Shown here piece by piece: positions 6,954 through 15,416 of a stretch of DNA of 17,569 nt. Source of the DNA: Bordetella parapertussis. Lineage in GTDB: Bacteria > Pseudomonadota > Gammaproteobacteria > Burkholderiales > Burkholderiaceae_C. The notes beneath the pieces are model-generated. The model worked only from the letters and a program-made list of their open reading frames with translations. It was not told the origin of the DNA and did no database searches. The stretch spans positions 1 to 17,569 of the forward strand of contig CAMDJS010000033.1 of assembly GCA_945900685.1 (NCBI GenBank), in the 5' to 3' direction. Both the position numbers and the translations under genes were made by a program. The number at the start of each line of letters is the position of its first letter. Position 1 is the first letter of the stretch.

Positions 6954-7646
6954 TTAACGCGGGCTGTTCGGCGGCGAACCGACATTGCGTTGCAAGATGT
7001 TGGAGAACTCTTCAATGAAAGTCTCTAACTTGTTAGCCACTCTGTCGATGTCGCGAGAAAAGCGATTGAACGCCAGTACCGCCGGTATGGCTGCAAATAA
7101 ACCGATGGCAGTTGCGACCAAAGCCTCTGCAATGCCGGGCGCGACCTTCGCTAAGGTGACTTGTTGCAAGGCCGCCAAACCGGTGAATGCATGCATGATG
7201 CCCCATACAGTGCCGAACAAACCCACATAAGGTGAGACGGAACCGACTGAAGCCAGCATAGATAAATTGGTTTCAATGGCATCCATCTCTCGTTGCAGGC
7301 TGGCACGCATGGCACGCCGGGCTCCGTCCATCAGCAAGCCGCTGTCGGTGATGCGGCGTTCGCGCAGTTTTTGGTATTCGCGCATGCCACTGGCAAAAAT
7401 TCTCTCCATCGGACCGGAGGACTTGGCGTTTTGTTGAGCTGCAGCAAACAGTTCATTCAAGCTTTTACCAGACCAGAAATCGCGTTCAAAATCCTCGTTC
7501 AGATTTTTGACTTCTTTCAAAGAAATCAGCTTGCGGAATATGGCGGCCCAACTCATGACTGAGACCAGCATCAAAATAATGACAACCGCTTGCACGACCC
7601 AACTTGCATTTAAGAGCAAGTGAACAATGGATAAGTCTTGGTTCAT
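6954..7646 (-). CDS. tolQ: Tol-Pal system protein TolQ (MotA/TolQ/ExbB family)
   Basis: Multi-pass inner-membrane subunit of the TolQR proton channel. The 230-residue protein has three predicted membrane helices (about 15-37, 128-152 and 170-192) with a large cytoplasmic loop after the first. The signature GSVSPYVGLFGTVWGIMHAF runs into the second, and APGIAEALVATAIGLFAAIPAV into the third. Its ATG overlaps the ybgC stop in a 4-bp ATGA (7643-7646), and GGAG lies 8 nt upstream, so the start is well supported and translation is probably coupled to ybgC. The ybgC-tolQ-tolR-tolA order identifies it as TolQ rather than ExbB. Confidence 0.93.
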   Translation of the reverse strand: MNQDLSIVHLLLNASWVVQAVVIILMLVSVMSWAAIFRKLISLKEVKNLNEDFERDFWSGKSLNELFAAAQQNAKSSGPMERIFASGMREYQKLRERRITDSGLLMDGARRAMRASLQREMDAIETNLSMLASVGSVSPYVGLFGTVWGIMHAFTGLAALQQVTLAKVAPGIAEALVATAIGLFAAIPAVLAFNRFSRDIDRVANKLETFIEEFSNILQRNVGSPPNSPR

Positions 7647-8050
7647 TTGAACAACTCCAAAAGGTGAAGCGGAATACGCTCAGGTTTCATTTTGTCTGCA
7701 TTGACCCAGCCTATGCGAATCGTAGCTTCGCACAACACGGTAGGGCTGCCGTCACTTTCAAGCCGCTGAGCTTGTTGTGCAATCACCAGGCTGGCGCGGC
7801 CTTTGTCTTGCATGACCGCGCTCACCTGCAGCAGATCATCAAGTTTCGAAGGATGGTGGTATTTCACTTGCGTTTCAATCACCACAAACATACCGCCTGT
7901 GTCGTGTTTGAGTTGGTGTTGCTGCAAGCCGAGGTGCCGCAGCCACTCGGTGCGGGCACGCTCGAAAAACTTCAGGTAGTTGGCATAAAACACGATGCCG
8001 CCTGCATCGGTGTCTTCCCAATAGACACGCACGGGAAACTGAAAACTCAT
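7643..8050 (-). CDS. ybgC: Acyl-CoA thioesterase YbgC (Tol-Pal associated, 4-hydroxybenzoyl-CoA thioesterase family)
   Basis: A 135-residue hot-dog-fold thioesterase. The N-terminal signature VYWEDTDAGGIVFYANY and FFERARTEWLR is typical of YbgC, with the catalytic aspartate in EDTD (residues 12-15). The C-terminal half has VIETQVKYHHPSKLDD. YbgC hydrolyses acyl-CoA thioesters and is commonly the first gene of tol-pal operons, near the inner membrane. The start at 8050 is decided by a strong Shine-Dalgarno (TGGAGG, 5 nt spacing) and by family length; the frame is open 71 codons further upstream, inside the aminotransferase gene. It overlaps that gene by ATGA and overlaps tolQ the same way. Confidence 0.92.
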   Translation of the reverse strand: MSFQFPVRVYWEDTDAGGIVFYANYLKFFERARTEWLRHLGLQQHQLKHDTGGMFVVIETQVKYHHPSKLDDLLQVSAVMQDKGRASLVIAQQAQRLESDGSPTVLCEATIRIGWVNADKMKPERIPLHLLELFK

Positions 8051-9237
8051 GCAACCTCCAGCAATTGACGCAGCCTTTGGGCGGCAGTGTCCAATGATGA
8101 CAGCGAGCTCGCGGTTGACATGCGCACGAAGTCGCCGGGCGCGTGCTCGCTGAAATCGCGCCCCGGTGTCAGTGCGACATGCGCGTGCTGCATGACGTGT
8201 TCGGCAAATGCCCAACTGTCGGCCAAGCCCAGTTTGGCGCAGGCGGCACGGCAATCGGCCCAAGCGTAAAACGCGCCATCGGGCATGACCGGCACCGTCA
8301 AACCCATGGCGTTGAGTTGCGGTATGAAATGGTCGCGGCGTTGTTTGAAGGCTGCGCGGCGCTCCTCGTAAATCTCCAGGCTGTCAGGTTCAAAGCAGGC
8401 CAGCGCTGCGTGTTGCGCCACCGTGCTCGCGCATATAAAAAGGTTTTGCGCCAAGCGTTCAATGACCGGCACCAGCGCATCGGGCACCACCAGCCAGCCC
8501 AACCGCCAGCCGGTCATGTTGAAGTATTTGGAAAAACTGTTGATGCTGATGATGTTGTCTTCAATTGCCAAAGCCGTCTGACCGAAGGAGGCGTCATAAC
8601 TCAAGCCGAGGTAGATTTCATCCACCATGGTGATGCCACCTTTGTCACTGACGATCTGGTGAATGCGTTTCAATTCTTCAAATGCAATCGAGGTGCCGGT
8701 GGGGTTGGACGGCGAAGCCAGCAGCACGCCACGGGTTTGCGCTTGCCAATGCGCTTGCACCTGGTCTGCGCTCAGTTGAAAACGCTGTGCTGCACCGGTG
8801 GGTAACAGCACCGCCCGCCCATCAGCGGCTTGCACAAACTGGCGGTTGCAGGGATAGCAAGGGTCGGGCATCAATACCTCATCACCTGCTTCGATCAAGG
8901 TCAGACAGGCGAGTTGCAATGCAGCCGATGCACCTGCGGTGACCACAATGCGTCTTGCCGGCACAGCCACGCCAAAACGCGTCGCGTACCAGTCGCTGAT
9001 GCGTTCACGCAAGGGGTCCAGTCCCAATGCATGCGTGTACTGAGTTCTTCCGTCGTTGATGGCTTTGACAGCCGCTTGTTGGACGAGCGGAGGGGCGGTG
9101 AAATCAGGCTCACCAATATTCAAAAACACCATGGGCTTGTCGGTATGCCGCGCCTGCTGCGCCATAACCGAGGCGGCCTTGGCCATTTCCATCACATAAA
9201 ACGGCGCGATACGGCTGGCGCGTTGACTGATGCGCAT
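8047..9237 (-). CDS. PLP-dependent aminotransferase, class I/II
   Basis: A 396-residue fold-type I aminotransferase. Seen: NIGEPDF (about residues 40-46), SPSNPTGT with the conserved Asn near 178, VDEIYLGLSYD with Asp near 206, and the PLP lysine near 237 in SFSKYFNMTGWRLGW. A C-terminal FVRMSTASS supplies the carboxylate-binding Arg. The family includes aspartate, alanine and aromatic aminotransferases; the substrate cannot be assigned from these motifs. The start at ATG 9237 (MRISQRASRIAPFYVMEMAK) fits the family; the frame upstream to 9330 lies within nusB and is unlike it. It starts 4 bp after the nusB stop and overlaps ybgC by ATGA. No strong Shine-Dalgarno is seen. Confidence 0.9.
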   Translation of the reverse strand: MRISQRASRIAPFYVMEMAKAASVMAQQARHTDKPMVFLNIGEPDFTAPPLVQQAAVKAINDGRTQYTHALGLDPLRERISDWYATRFGVAVPARRIVVTAGASAALQLACLTLIEAGDEVLMPDPCYPCNRQFVQAADGRAVLLPTGAAQRFQLSADQVQAHWQAQTRGVLLASPSNPTGTSIAFEELKRIHQIVSDKGGITMVDEIYLGLSYDASFGQTALAIEDNIISINSFSKYFNMTGWRLGWLVVPDALVPVIERLAQNLFICASTVAQHAALACFEPDSLEIYEERRAAFKQRRDHFIPQLNAMGLTVPVMPDGAFYAWADCRAACAKLGLADSWAFAEHVMQHAHVALTPGRDFSEHAPGDFVRMSTASSLSSLDTAAQRLRQLLEVA

Positions 9238-9241
9238 GGCT

Positions 9242-9760
9242 TTATTCGCTGCTGCTCGCGGGCTGTGCGGTCTTGTCTGCCGCCACTTCCAAGGGTCTGA
9301 GTTTGGGCGCCAGTCCGTTGAGTACCGCATTCACGTATTTGTGGCCATCGGTTCCGCCGAATTCCTTGGCGAGTTCTATACATTCATTGATGACCACGCG
9401 CCAGGGTATGTCGATGCAATGCTGCATTTCATAAGCGCCGATCCACAGCACGGCATGTTCAATCGGGGAAATCTCGGCCATCTTGCGGTCCAGCAAAGGC
9501 AAGATGTGCGCATCCAATCCTTCGGCTTGCGCAGAGCAGCCGTGCAGCAGTGCATCGAAATGCACACTGTCGGCTTTGTGAAAACCACTGAGTTCACGGG
9601 TGAAGCTGTCTACATCTTCGGGCGGGTTACGTCCGACCAGTACTTGGTAGAGCGCTTGCACGGCAAAGCCGCGCGCGCGGGTACGGGCAGCGCGGGCGCT
9701 GGCGCGGCGCATATCAGAAGGTTTGCCTGGTTTAACGGTGGGTGCAGTGTGTTCGCTCAT
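9242..9760 (-). CDS. nusB: Transcription antitermination factor NusB
   Basis: NusB pairs with S10 (NusE) and binds boxA RNA in ribosomal RNA antitermination complexes. The 172-residue protein has the all-helical NusB core: [17 protein letters not shown] (about 25-41), then [43 protein letters not shown], and [16 protein letters not shown] near the end. Both ends carry extra low-complexity residues, making it longer than E. coli NusB (139). The start overlaps the ribH stop by ATGA (9757-9760). The ribH-nusB pairing is widespread in proteobacteria and supports both calls. Confidence 0.93.
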   Translation of the reverse strand: MSEHTAPTVKPGKPSDMRRASARAARTRARGFAVQALYQVLVGRNPPEDVDSFTRELSGFHKADSVHFDALLHGCSAQAEGLDAHILPLLDRKMAEISPIEHAVLWIGAYEMQHCIDIPWRVVINECIELAKEFGGTDGHKYVNAVLNGLAPKLRPLEVAADKTAQPASSSE

Positions 9761-10224
9761 GTCAGCGTCTTCATCAACAAAGCCATTTCGACCGCAACCC
9801 GGGCGGCGTCTCGGCCTTTGTCGTGTTGACGGGCTATCGCCTGCGCTTCGTTTTCTGTGGTCAGTATGGCGTTGGCGATGGGCAGGCCGTGGTCCAAGGC
9901 CAGTTGCGTGATGGCCGAACCAGACTCGTTGGCTACCAGTTCAAAGTGGTAGGTTTCGCCACGAATAATGCAGCCCAGTGCAATCAAGGCATCGAAATGA
10001 CCGGTTTGCGCCATGGCCTGTAAAGCCACTGGCACTTCGAGTGCGCCCGGCACTTGCACATGTTGGATGTCTTCAGCCGCGACTTTGAGTGCATGTAATT
10101 CATTGCTGCATGCTTTGGCCAATGCGTCCGTGATGGAAGGGTTGAACCGTGCTTGCACGATGCCTATTCGCAGGCCCTTGCCGTCCATGTCGCTGCGCGT
10201 AGCGCTGAGGTCCGTTTGATGCAT
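9757..10224 (-). CDS. ribH: 6,7-dimethyl-8-ribityllumazine synthase RibH
   Basis: Condenses 5-amino-6-ribitylamino-uracil with 3,4-dihydroxy-2-butanone 4-phosphate to the lumazine precursor of riboflavin; family members form pentamers or 60-subunit shells. The 155-residue protein has IGIVQARFN (about 20-28), [12 protein letters not shown], and [14 protein letters not shown], whose histidine is the expected catalytic residue, then ITTEN-type [10 protein letters not shown]. An AAGGA motif 7 nt before the ATG supports the start. It follows ribBA by 2 bp and overlaps nusB by 4 bp. Confidence 0.95.
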   Translation of the reverse strand: MHQTDLSATRSDMDGKGLRIGIVQARFNPSITDALAKACSNELHALKVAAEDIQHVQVPGALEVPVALQAMAQTGHFDALIALGCIIRGETYHFELVANESGSAITQLALDHGLPIANAILTTENEAQAIARQHDKGRDAARVAVEMALLMKTLT

Positions 10225-10226
10225 GC

Positions 10227-11348
10227 TTATTCCTTGGCCAGATAGCCGGTGATTTCAAGTCCATAACCCGTCATGCTGGGCATGCGCCGGGGGTTGCCCA
10301 TCAAGCGCATTTTGTGCACACCGCAGTCGCGCAAAATTTGCGCCCCGATGCCGTAGGTGCGCAAGTCCATGCGACCGCGTTCGGGCGCTTGTGCTGAACG
10401 CGCGACGCCTTCAAACTGTGCCAGCAATTGTTCGCCGCTTTCACCGCAGTTGAGCAAAACCAAAACGCCGGCCTGCTCTTTGGCAATGCGTTGTAGTGCT
10501 GCATCCAAGCTCCAGGAATGCATGACCCGTTGAGGTTCAAGCGCGTCCAGCACAGACAGCGGTTCGTGTACCCGGGCGAGCACCTCGTGCCCAGGCGTCC
10601 ATTCGCCGCGGACCAATGCCAAATGAACGCTGTCGCTGGGCAGGTCTTTGTAGGCATGCGCTGTGAATTCGCCATGGGCGGTCACCAGTGCCCGGGTGCT
10701 GAGTCGTTGCACCAAGGATTCGGTCCGGCTGCGATGCTCGATCAGATCGGCAATCGTGCCGATTTTCAAGCCGTGTTCGGCGGCAAATTGCATCAAATCG
10801 GGCAACCTCGCCATGGTGCCGTCGTCTTTCATGATTTCACAAATAACGGAACTGGAAGAGCAGCCCGCCATGGCTGCCAAGTCGCAACCCGCTTCGGTGT
10901 GACCAGCGCGCATCAGCACACCGCCGTCTACCGCTTGCAGCGGAAAAATATGGCCCGGTTGCACCAAATCAGAGGCTTTGGCATGGGGCGCTGCCGCCAC
11001 TTGCACGGTACGGGCCCGGTCGGCCGCAGAGATGCCGGTGGTCACGCCTTGGGCGGCTTCGATGGAGACAGTGAATGCAGTGCTGTGCACGGTGCCATTG
11101 CGCGCCACCATGGGCGGCAGGTTCAAATGCTCGCAGCGTTCGCGGGTGAGGGTGAGGCAAATCAAACCACGACCGAAACGTGCCATGAAGTTGATCGCTT
11201 CCGGCGTCACATGGTCGGCAGCGAGCACCAAGTCACCTTCGTTTTCGCGGTCTTCCTCGTCCACCAAAATCACCATGCGACCGGCACGCATGTCTTCAAT
11301 GATGTCTTGCAGCGGGGAAATGGCTGCGCTGGGCAGTGGAGCGCTCAT
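10227..11348 (-). CDS. ribBA: RibBA-type protein: DHBP synthase with degenerate GTP cyclohydrolase II domain (RibBX-like)
   Basis: A 373-residue fusion. The N-terminal half is 3,4-dihydroxy-2-butanone 4-phosphate synthase, with [10 protein letters not shown] (residues 30-39) for ribulose 5-phosphate and Mg binding, [12 protein letters not shown], and [12 protein letters not shown], so RibB activity is expected. The C-terminal half (about 205-373) lines up with GTP cyclohydrolase II (RVH, then [15 protein letters not shown]). It lacks the three zinc cysteines expected after RVH, where [11 protein letters not shown] is found, and lacks the GQEGRG-type motif. It is therefore probably inactive as RibA, like the RibBX variants known in proteobacteria; the residual domain may be structural or regulatory. 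Its start overlaps the ribE stop by ATGA (11345-11348). Confidence 0.92.
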   Translation of the reverse strand: MSAPLPSAAISPLQDIIEDMRAGRMVILVDEEDRENEGDLVLAADHVTPEAINFMARFGRGLICLTLTRERCEHLNLPPMVARNGTVHSTAFTVSIEAAQGVTTGISAADRARTVQVAAAPHAKASDLVQPGHIFPLQAVDGGVLMRAGHTEAGCDLAAMAGCSSSSVICEIMKDDGTMARLPDLMQFAAEHGLKIGTIADLIEHRSRTESLVQRLSTRALVTAHGEFTAHAYKDLPSDSVHLALVRGEWTPGHEVLARVHEPLSVLDALEPQRVMHSWSLDAALQRIAKEQAGVLVLLNCGESGEQLLAQFEGVARSAQAPERGRMDLRTYGIGAQILRDCGVHKMRLMGNPRRMPSMTGYGLEITGYLAKE

Positions 11349-11998
11349 GCGTCTGCTTTCTTATCTGAAACAGGGGGTGGGTCGAATTGCAACATGCGCT
11401 CGACATAACGCGCGACAGTATCAATTTCAAGATTGACCGGACTGCCGGGCTTTAGCGTGCCCAGCGCCGTGTGTTCAATCGTGTGAGGGATCAGGTTGAT
11501 GAACACTTGGCAGCCGCCGGCCGTGTCTTCGATTTGGTTGACGGTCAGGCTGACACCGTTGACGGTGATCGAGCCTTTGTAGGCCAAGTATTTGGCCAGC
11601 GAGGGCGGGGCCAGCACTTGCAGCAACCAGCTCTCACCAATGAGCTCAAAGCGAGACACCTGGCCAACGCCGTCCACATGTCCTGAAACGATGTGTCCGC
11701 CGAGGCGGTCATTGGCGCGCAAGGCTTTTTCCAGATTTAAAGCGGTGCCGACCAGGTTGAGCATCGCGGTCTTGTCCAAAGACTCGGCAGAAATATCAAT
11801 GGTGAAGGTATTTTGCTTCAGGTCGAAACTGGTGACTGTCATGCAAGCGCCGTTGATGGCGATGCTGTCACCCAGCGTCACGTCATCCAAGTAATGCGCA
11901 GGTGTGCTGATCTCAAGGCGCTTGCCATGATCCAAAGAGCGACCCAGGTCGTGAACGGCGGCGATACGCCCCACGCCGGTAATGATGCCGGTGAACAT
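11345..11998 (-). CDS. ribE: Riboflavin synthase, alpha subunit
   Basis: Dismutates two 6,7-dimethyl-8-ribityllumazine molecules into riboflavin and a pyrimidine recycled to RibH; active as a homotrimer. The 217-residue protein begins with the family's invariant MFTGII, and has two lumazine-binding repeats, the first with [12 protein letters not shown] and the second with [12 protein letters not shown]. The joining segment [16 protein letters not shown] is typical. Length and start are standard. It follows ribD by 17 bp and overlaps ribBA by 4 bp. The gene is also called ribC in some species. Confidence 0.95.
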   Translation of the reverse strand: MFTGIITGVGRIAAVHDLGRSLDHGKRLEISTPAHYLDDVTLGDSIAINGACMTVTSFDLKQNTFTIDISAESLDKTAMLNLVGTALNLEKALRANDRLGGHIVSGHVDGVGQVSRFELIGESWLLQVLAPPSLAKYLAYKGSITVNGVSLTVNQIEDTAGGCQVFINLIPHTIEHTALGTLKPGSPVNLEIDTVARYVERMLQFDPPPVSDKKADA

Positions 11999-12015
11999 TC
12001 GGATATTTTCGCAGA

Positions 12016-13119
12016 TCAGCGAGGGCGTCTGAGCAACAGCCTCAAATCAGTGCCAATCAAGGTGGTTTGAAGGAATTGCCAGCGCTGTGCATCAGACAAA
12101 TGTGTCAGCTCGGGCAATGCCGCCATGCCCTGTGCGGGGCCAGTCAAAAGCGGTGCCAGATAGACCAGCAATTCGTCTATCAAACCGGCGTTTAGAAAGG
12201 AACCGTGGAGTTTGTGACCGGCCTCCACATGCACTTCGTTGTAGTTCAGTTGCCCTAGGTGCTGCACCATGGCGTGTAAATCTACTTTGTCCCCCGCGCC
12301 GTTTAGGCAGACCAGTGTGGCGCCTTTTGCTGATAATGCCTTTTCTTTTTCAGGCGCGTGTACCGCATGAAAAATGACCACCCGCCGTTGCTCGTTCCAC
12401 AGTTTGGCATTGAGCGGGGTTTGCAAGCGGGAATCAATCAGCACCAGCTCGGGCTGGCGCGGGGTGTGCACCGCACGCACATTCAAAAGAGGATCGTCTT
12501 GCAAGACAGTGCCTATGCCGCTGAGCACAGCGCAGGCGCGCGCGCGCCAATGGTGGCCGTCGTCACGTGCGGCTGTACCGGTGATCCATTGGCTTTCGCC
12601 GTTGTTTAAAGCGGTGTGTCCGTCGAGGGATTGCGCCGTTTTCAGGCGCAGCCACGGTGTTCCGTGTTGCATGCGTTTGAAAAAACCGATGTTGAGTTCA
12701 CGCGCTTCGTTTTCAAGCAAGCCTGTGTCCACCTGAACACCAGCTGCACGCAAACGCGCCAGCCCTTGACCGGCAACCTGCGGGTTCGGGTCTTGCACGC
12801 TGGCTACGACCCGGGCTATACCGGCTTTGGCTAAGGCTTCGCAGCACGGACCGGTTCGCCCTTGGTGGGCGCAAGGCTCTAAGGTGACATACGCAGTTGC
12901 GCCTGCCAGCACATGGCCTTGGGCTTGCGCGTCTTGCAGTGCCATGATTTCTGCATGTGCCTGACCGGCAGGCTGTGTGTGACCTTGGCCGAGCACCTTG
13001 CCTTCGGTTGATGTGATGACGCAGCCGACACGCGGATTCGGGCTGGTCAAGAACATGGCTTGCGCGGCCAAGGCCAACGCTTGGTGCATGTGCTCTGTGT
13101 CTAAAGTTGAAAATGGCAT
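12016..13119 (-). CDS. ribD: Bifunctional riboflavin deaminase/reductase RibD
   Basis: Carries out two consecutive steps, deamination of the pyrimidine from GTP opening and NADPH reduction of its ribosyl side chain. The 367-residue length is typical. The N-terminal deaminase has the zinc site HAEIMAL and PCAHQGRTGPCC; the C-terminal reductase starts near 150 with RLKTAQSLDG, then GESQWITG. ATG 13119 (MPFSTLDTEHMHQAL) is preferred over 13161, as the extra 14 residues are unlike the family and overlap the pilE end. No FMN riboswitch precedes it; the 26 bp to pilE are too short for one, so regulation would be from further upstream. Confidence 0.93.
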   Translation of the reverse strand: MPFSTLDTEHMHQALALAAQAMFLTSPNPRVGCVITSTEGKVLGQGHTQPAGQAHAEIMALQDAQAQGHVLAGATAYVTLEPCAHQGRTGPCCEALAKAGIARVVASVQDPNPQVAGQGLARLRAAGVQVDTGLLENEARELNIGFFKRMQHGTPWLRLKTAQSLDGHTALNNGESQWITGTAARDDGHHWRARACAVLSGIGTVLQDDPLLNVRAVHTPRQPELVLIDSRLQTPLNAKLWNEQRRVVIFHAVHAPEKEKALSAKGATLVCLNGAGDKVDLHAMVQHLGQLNYNEVHVEAGHKLHGSFLNAGLIDELLVYLAPLLTGPAQGMAALPELTHLSDAQRWQFLQTTLIGTDLRLLLRRPR

Positions 13120-13145
13120 GGCTCGATTATCTGCGGCTGATGAGA

Positions 13146-13586
13146 TTACTTTGACCAGCACAAAGCAACGTCACCTTGGGCGCTGCGCTGGCCCGCCTGA
13201 TTGAGTGTCAAAGAACCGCAGTCATCTGTTTGTTGGTTACCAAGCGGAACTGCAGTCAGCACATAAGTTTGTGATTGACTACTGACGTTGATGCGGTATT
13301 TCAGCTCGGGCGTTTGCCAGACTGAGGCTGGCAAGTTGGCCGGATAACTGCCTTGGGTTGTGGCGGCTTGCTCCAGCCATTGGGCAGATTTCATCAGAGC
13401 CAGCTTGGCCAGTTGGCGTTGGCTGCGGGCTTGTGCAGTTTGATAAACAGGCATGGCCAATGCGCTGAGCAACCCGATCACAGACATCACTATCAATAAT
13501 TCCAACAAAGTAAATCCGTCAGCAGATGTGGAGCGGCTAAGCCTGACTTGGAGTGAGCCGGAGAGTTGGTTTCGGTCGTTTGTCAA
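13146..13586 (-). CDS. Type IV minor pilin, PilE-like
   Basis: A 146-residue prepilin. Leader of 24 residues ends ADG, followed by FTLLELLIVMSVIGLLSALA (mature residues 1-20). Glu5 is present, so prepilin peptidase processing and methylation are expected. The C-terminal globular part has a cysteine pair (DDCGSLTLNQAG and near-terminal CW), as in PilE-type minor pilins. The start is TTG 13586: it overlaps the pilX stop as TTGA, and GGAG lies 8 nt upstream; no in-frame ATG precedes the processing site. The next gene downstream is ribD, 26 bp away. Its small size and the lack of a high-expression signal suggest a minor rather than major pilin. Confidence 0.82.
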   Translation of the reverse strand: MTNDRNQLSGSLQVRLSRSTSADGFTLLELLIVMSVIGLLSALAMPVYQTAQARSQRQLAKLALMKSAQWLEQAATTQGSYPANLPASVWQTPELKYRINVSSQSQTYVLTAVPLGNQQTDDCGSLTLNQAGQRSAQGDVALCWSK

Positions 13587-14224
13587 GGCAATAACTCCAA
13601 TACGCGTTGCATGTCAGCCAGTCGAACAGATTGACCTGGCTGCGGCAGTGTGGCGGGTTGCCACACTGCTTGCCAACCCGCTTGGCTGCCTCGCTGATCA
13701 AGCTGTGCGATGGCTGTGAGTCGGTAGACGAAGGTGTTGGCAGCTGTGTCAGTGGTTTGTCGCGCAGGTAAGACCTCAACCCAATAGAACAACCGCTGCC
13801 CGGATTGCGTGACTTCGCTTTGAGCTTGAGCGGCGCGTTCAAGCCAGTCGCTACGGCGATTGCCCAGATTCAGTAAAGGGCGGCAAATGCCTTGACTGCA
13901 GCCATTGACCGGCAATTGGGTTTGCAGTTGTAGCCATTGCGCCTTATCAGACGGGAATGCAAGCGTGGCGTTATCAGCGGAGCCGCTGAGGCGCACGTTC
14001 TTGTCGACTACGGATTGAGCGGCGGTGGTCAATGCATTCAAGGCAGCTTGTTTTAATTGCCATCGCTCAGCCTGATAACGGCTCCAACCTTGCGCCAGTG
14101 TGATGTTTCTCCAGCCTGCTAACAACATCACGCTGCTGATCATGAACAAGGCCATGACGGTGGGCAAGGCCAATCCGAGTTGACGCCTTGGCAGCAAAAA
14201 TAATTTGGCGTTGTAAAACATCAT
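13583..14224 (-). CDS. Type IV pilus assembly protein, PilX-like
   Basis: A 213-residue protein with a short positive N-terminus and one hydrophobic helix (RRQLGLALPTVMALFMISSVMLLAGW, given here in two parts: RRQLGLALPTVM then ALFMISSVMLLAGW). This resembles the PilX N-terminal family, which commonly lacks the pilin Glu5. The remainder is periplasmic, with cysteines in NGCSQGICRP and FVYRLTAIAQ near the end, where PilX proteins have a similar strand. The start at ATG 14224 overlaps the PilW-like stop as ATGA; the frame further up to 14404 is inside that gene. The identification rests on position and N-terminus, since PilX proteins diverge fast. Confidence 0.7.
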   Translation of the reverse strand: MMFYNAKLFLLPRRQLGLALPTVMALFMISSVMLLAGWRNITLAQGWSRYQAERWQLKQAALNALTTAAQSVVDKNVRLSGSADNATLAFPSDKAQWLQLQTQLPVNGCSQGICRPLLNLGNRRSDWLERAAQAQSEVTQSGQRLFYWVEVLPARQTTDTAANTFVYRLTAIAQLDQRGSQAGWQAVWQPATLPQPGQSVRLADMQRVLELLP

Positions 14225-14943
14225 TTCACGTGGTGACTCAGGTGCAATACAGAACGCCAAGCCATACCACCGTTTTTTAACAGGGTGGGTTTGTTGCAAG
14301 ACAGGCTGGGCGTTGCCAGAGTGATGGCATCTGTGCGTAGTTGCAGACACAGTTGTACCGCTCGCACAGCACTCCAATCGGTGACTTGAGAGGCTGTTCG
14401 CCATTGCATCAGTTCAAGGGAAGGGTCAGTGCTCTTTGGATGAATGCTTTGTGCATACCGAAAACGAACATCGTCGACTTGGTCTATCAATGCCTGGTAA
14501 GTAGCATTGCTGCGTGCCATGTCTTTACAGGTGAATTCTCGTGAACTGTTGCGCCTGAAATCATCTTGTAACCAAGCCAATGTAGAAGCTTGGTGACCCT
14601 GGCAATCAGCAGGTGTCACACTGCGCAATTGCAACAACTGCAATTGGTTGTCATTGCCTGTCAGGGGCAATGACATGTGCGTCATGGTGGCCAACCCTTG
14701 ACTGTCAAGCGTCAATTCAGACGCGCCAGCACGTTGCACCCGTTCACGCACCAATTGAAAAGAGGTGTGCAGCCTTTGATGCAAGTCGATTTGTGTTTGT
14801 AACTGCGTTTGACTGCGTTGAATCCAAGCAAAGGCACTGAATGCGGTCATCACCACTAGTAAGCTCAGGCTCATGCCAATCATGCATTGAACCAAACCTT
14901 GACCTTGCTGATGAGGCGCGAAGGTCAAGGTCACGGTCGCCAT
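14221..14943 (-). CDS. Type IV pilus minor pilin, PilW-like, with altered signature
   Basis: A 240-residue protein. The N-terminus HQQG, then QGLVQCMIGMSLSLLVV, aligns position by position with the PilW signature G/FSLVELMVGM. Here mature residue 1 is Gln instead of Phe and residue 5 is Gln instead of Glu. The long hydrophobic helix, the position between PilV- and PilX-like genes, and the acid/polar body (for example VDDVRFRYAQ, a strand typical of PilW) support the call. The start at 14943 lies 13 bp inside the end of the PilV-like gene, so translation is probably coupled. Whether the leader is still cleaved is open. Confidence 0.68.
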   Translation of the reverse strand: MATVTLTFAPHQQGQGLVQCMIGMSLSLLVVMTAFSAFAWIQRSQTQLQTQIDLHQRLHTSFQLVRERVQRAGASELTLDSQGLATMTHMSLPLTGNDNQLQLLQLRSVTPADCQGHQASTLAWLQDDFRRNSSREFTCKDMARSNATYQALIDQVDDVRFRYAQSIHPKSTDPSLELMQWRTASQVTDWSAVRAVQLCLQLRTDAITLATPSLSCNKPTLLKNGGMAWRSVLHLSHHVK

Positions 14944-15416
14944 GAGGTGCTCCAGCAGCGGTAAGACACCGGGCAGTCAGGCGATTGATCGGGGTTTTCT
15001 GAAAGAGTGGCACTCGGCCAAGCAAGCATTAAATCCACTCTGGGTACGACGCTTGAAACGGTTTGGATCCGGGCTTTGGCTTCAGGCAAACGCTGGCGCA
15101 ATTCAGTCCACCAATCGGCCAAATCCGACTGCGCCCATTGCGCAGCGCCACAGCTTTGTTGTTGGCAATCCAAAGGGGTGGGTGTATCTCCTAGGTTTAA
15201 CTGGTACCAAGGCCAGGCGCCCGCATGAACTTGCATGCGTTGCGATAAATCCTGGGTCATAGCCACAGCTTGTTGCATAGACAAAGCATCGCGTTGTGCT
15301 TGCATGGATTGAAGTTGAAATGACATCAGGCTCAAACAAAGCAGGCTCAGCACCAGCATGGCGGCCAGTGCTTCCAGGACGGAAAAACCTTGGGAGAATG
15401 CCACGCGTGGTTTCAT
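14931..15416 (-). CDS. Type IV pilus minor pilin, PilV-like
   Basis: A 161-residue prepilin. The leader MKPRVAFSQG precedes mature FSVLEALAAMLVLSLLCLSL, with Glu5 in place (FSVLE), and LEALAAM is the pattern typical of PilV. Cysteines at CQQQSCGAAQ and in DCPVSYRCW may form disulfides in the periplasmic head. ATG 15416 is preferred over the open frame to 15467 because it gives a normal short leader and overlaps the FimT-like stop as ATGA (15413-15416). It belongs to the same minor-pilin set as its neighbours. Confidence 0.8.
   Translation of the reverse strand: MKPRVAFSQGFSVLEALAAMLVLSLLCLSLMSFQLQSMQAQRDALSMQQAVAMTQDLSQRMQVHAGAWPWYQLNLGDTPTPLDCQQQSCGAAQWAQSDLADWWTELRQRLPEAKARIQTVSSVVPRVDLMLAWPSATLSENPDQSPDCPVSYRCWSTSWRP

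Noticed and set aside
8143..8805. 220-codon plus-strand open frame
   Set aside because: Antisense to the aminotransferase, which carries complete PLP motifs; the frame itself resembles nothing.
9230..9829. 199-codon plus-strand open frame
   Set aside because: Antisense to nusB and its junctions; nusB is unambiguous.
10518..11408. 296-codon plus-strand open frame
   Set aside because: Antisense to ribBA and the ribE end; no family motif, and both genes below it are certain.
13093..13145. Possible FMN riboswitch before ribD
   Set aside because: Only 26 bp separate pilE and ribD and none of the conserved FMN aptamer segments can be seen there or before ribE or ribBA.
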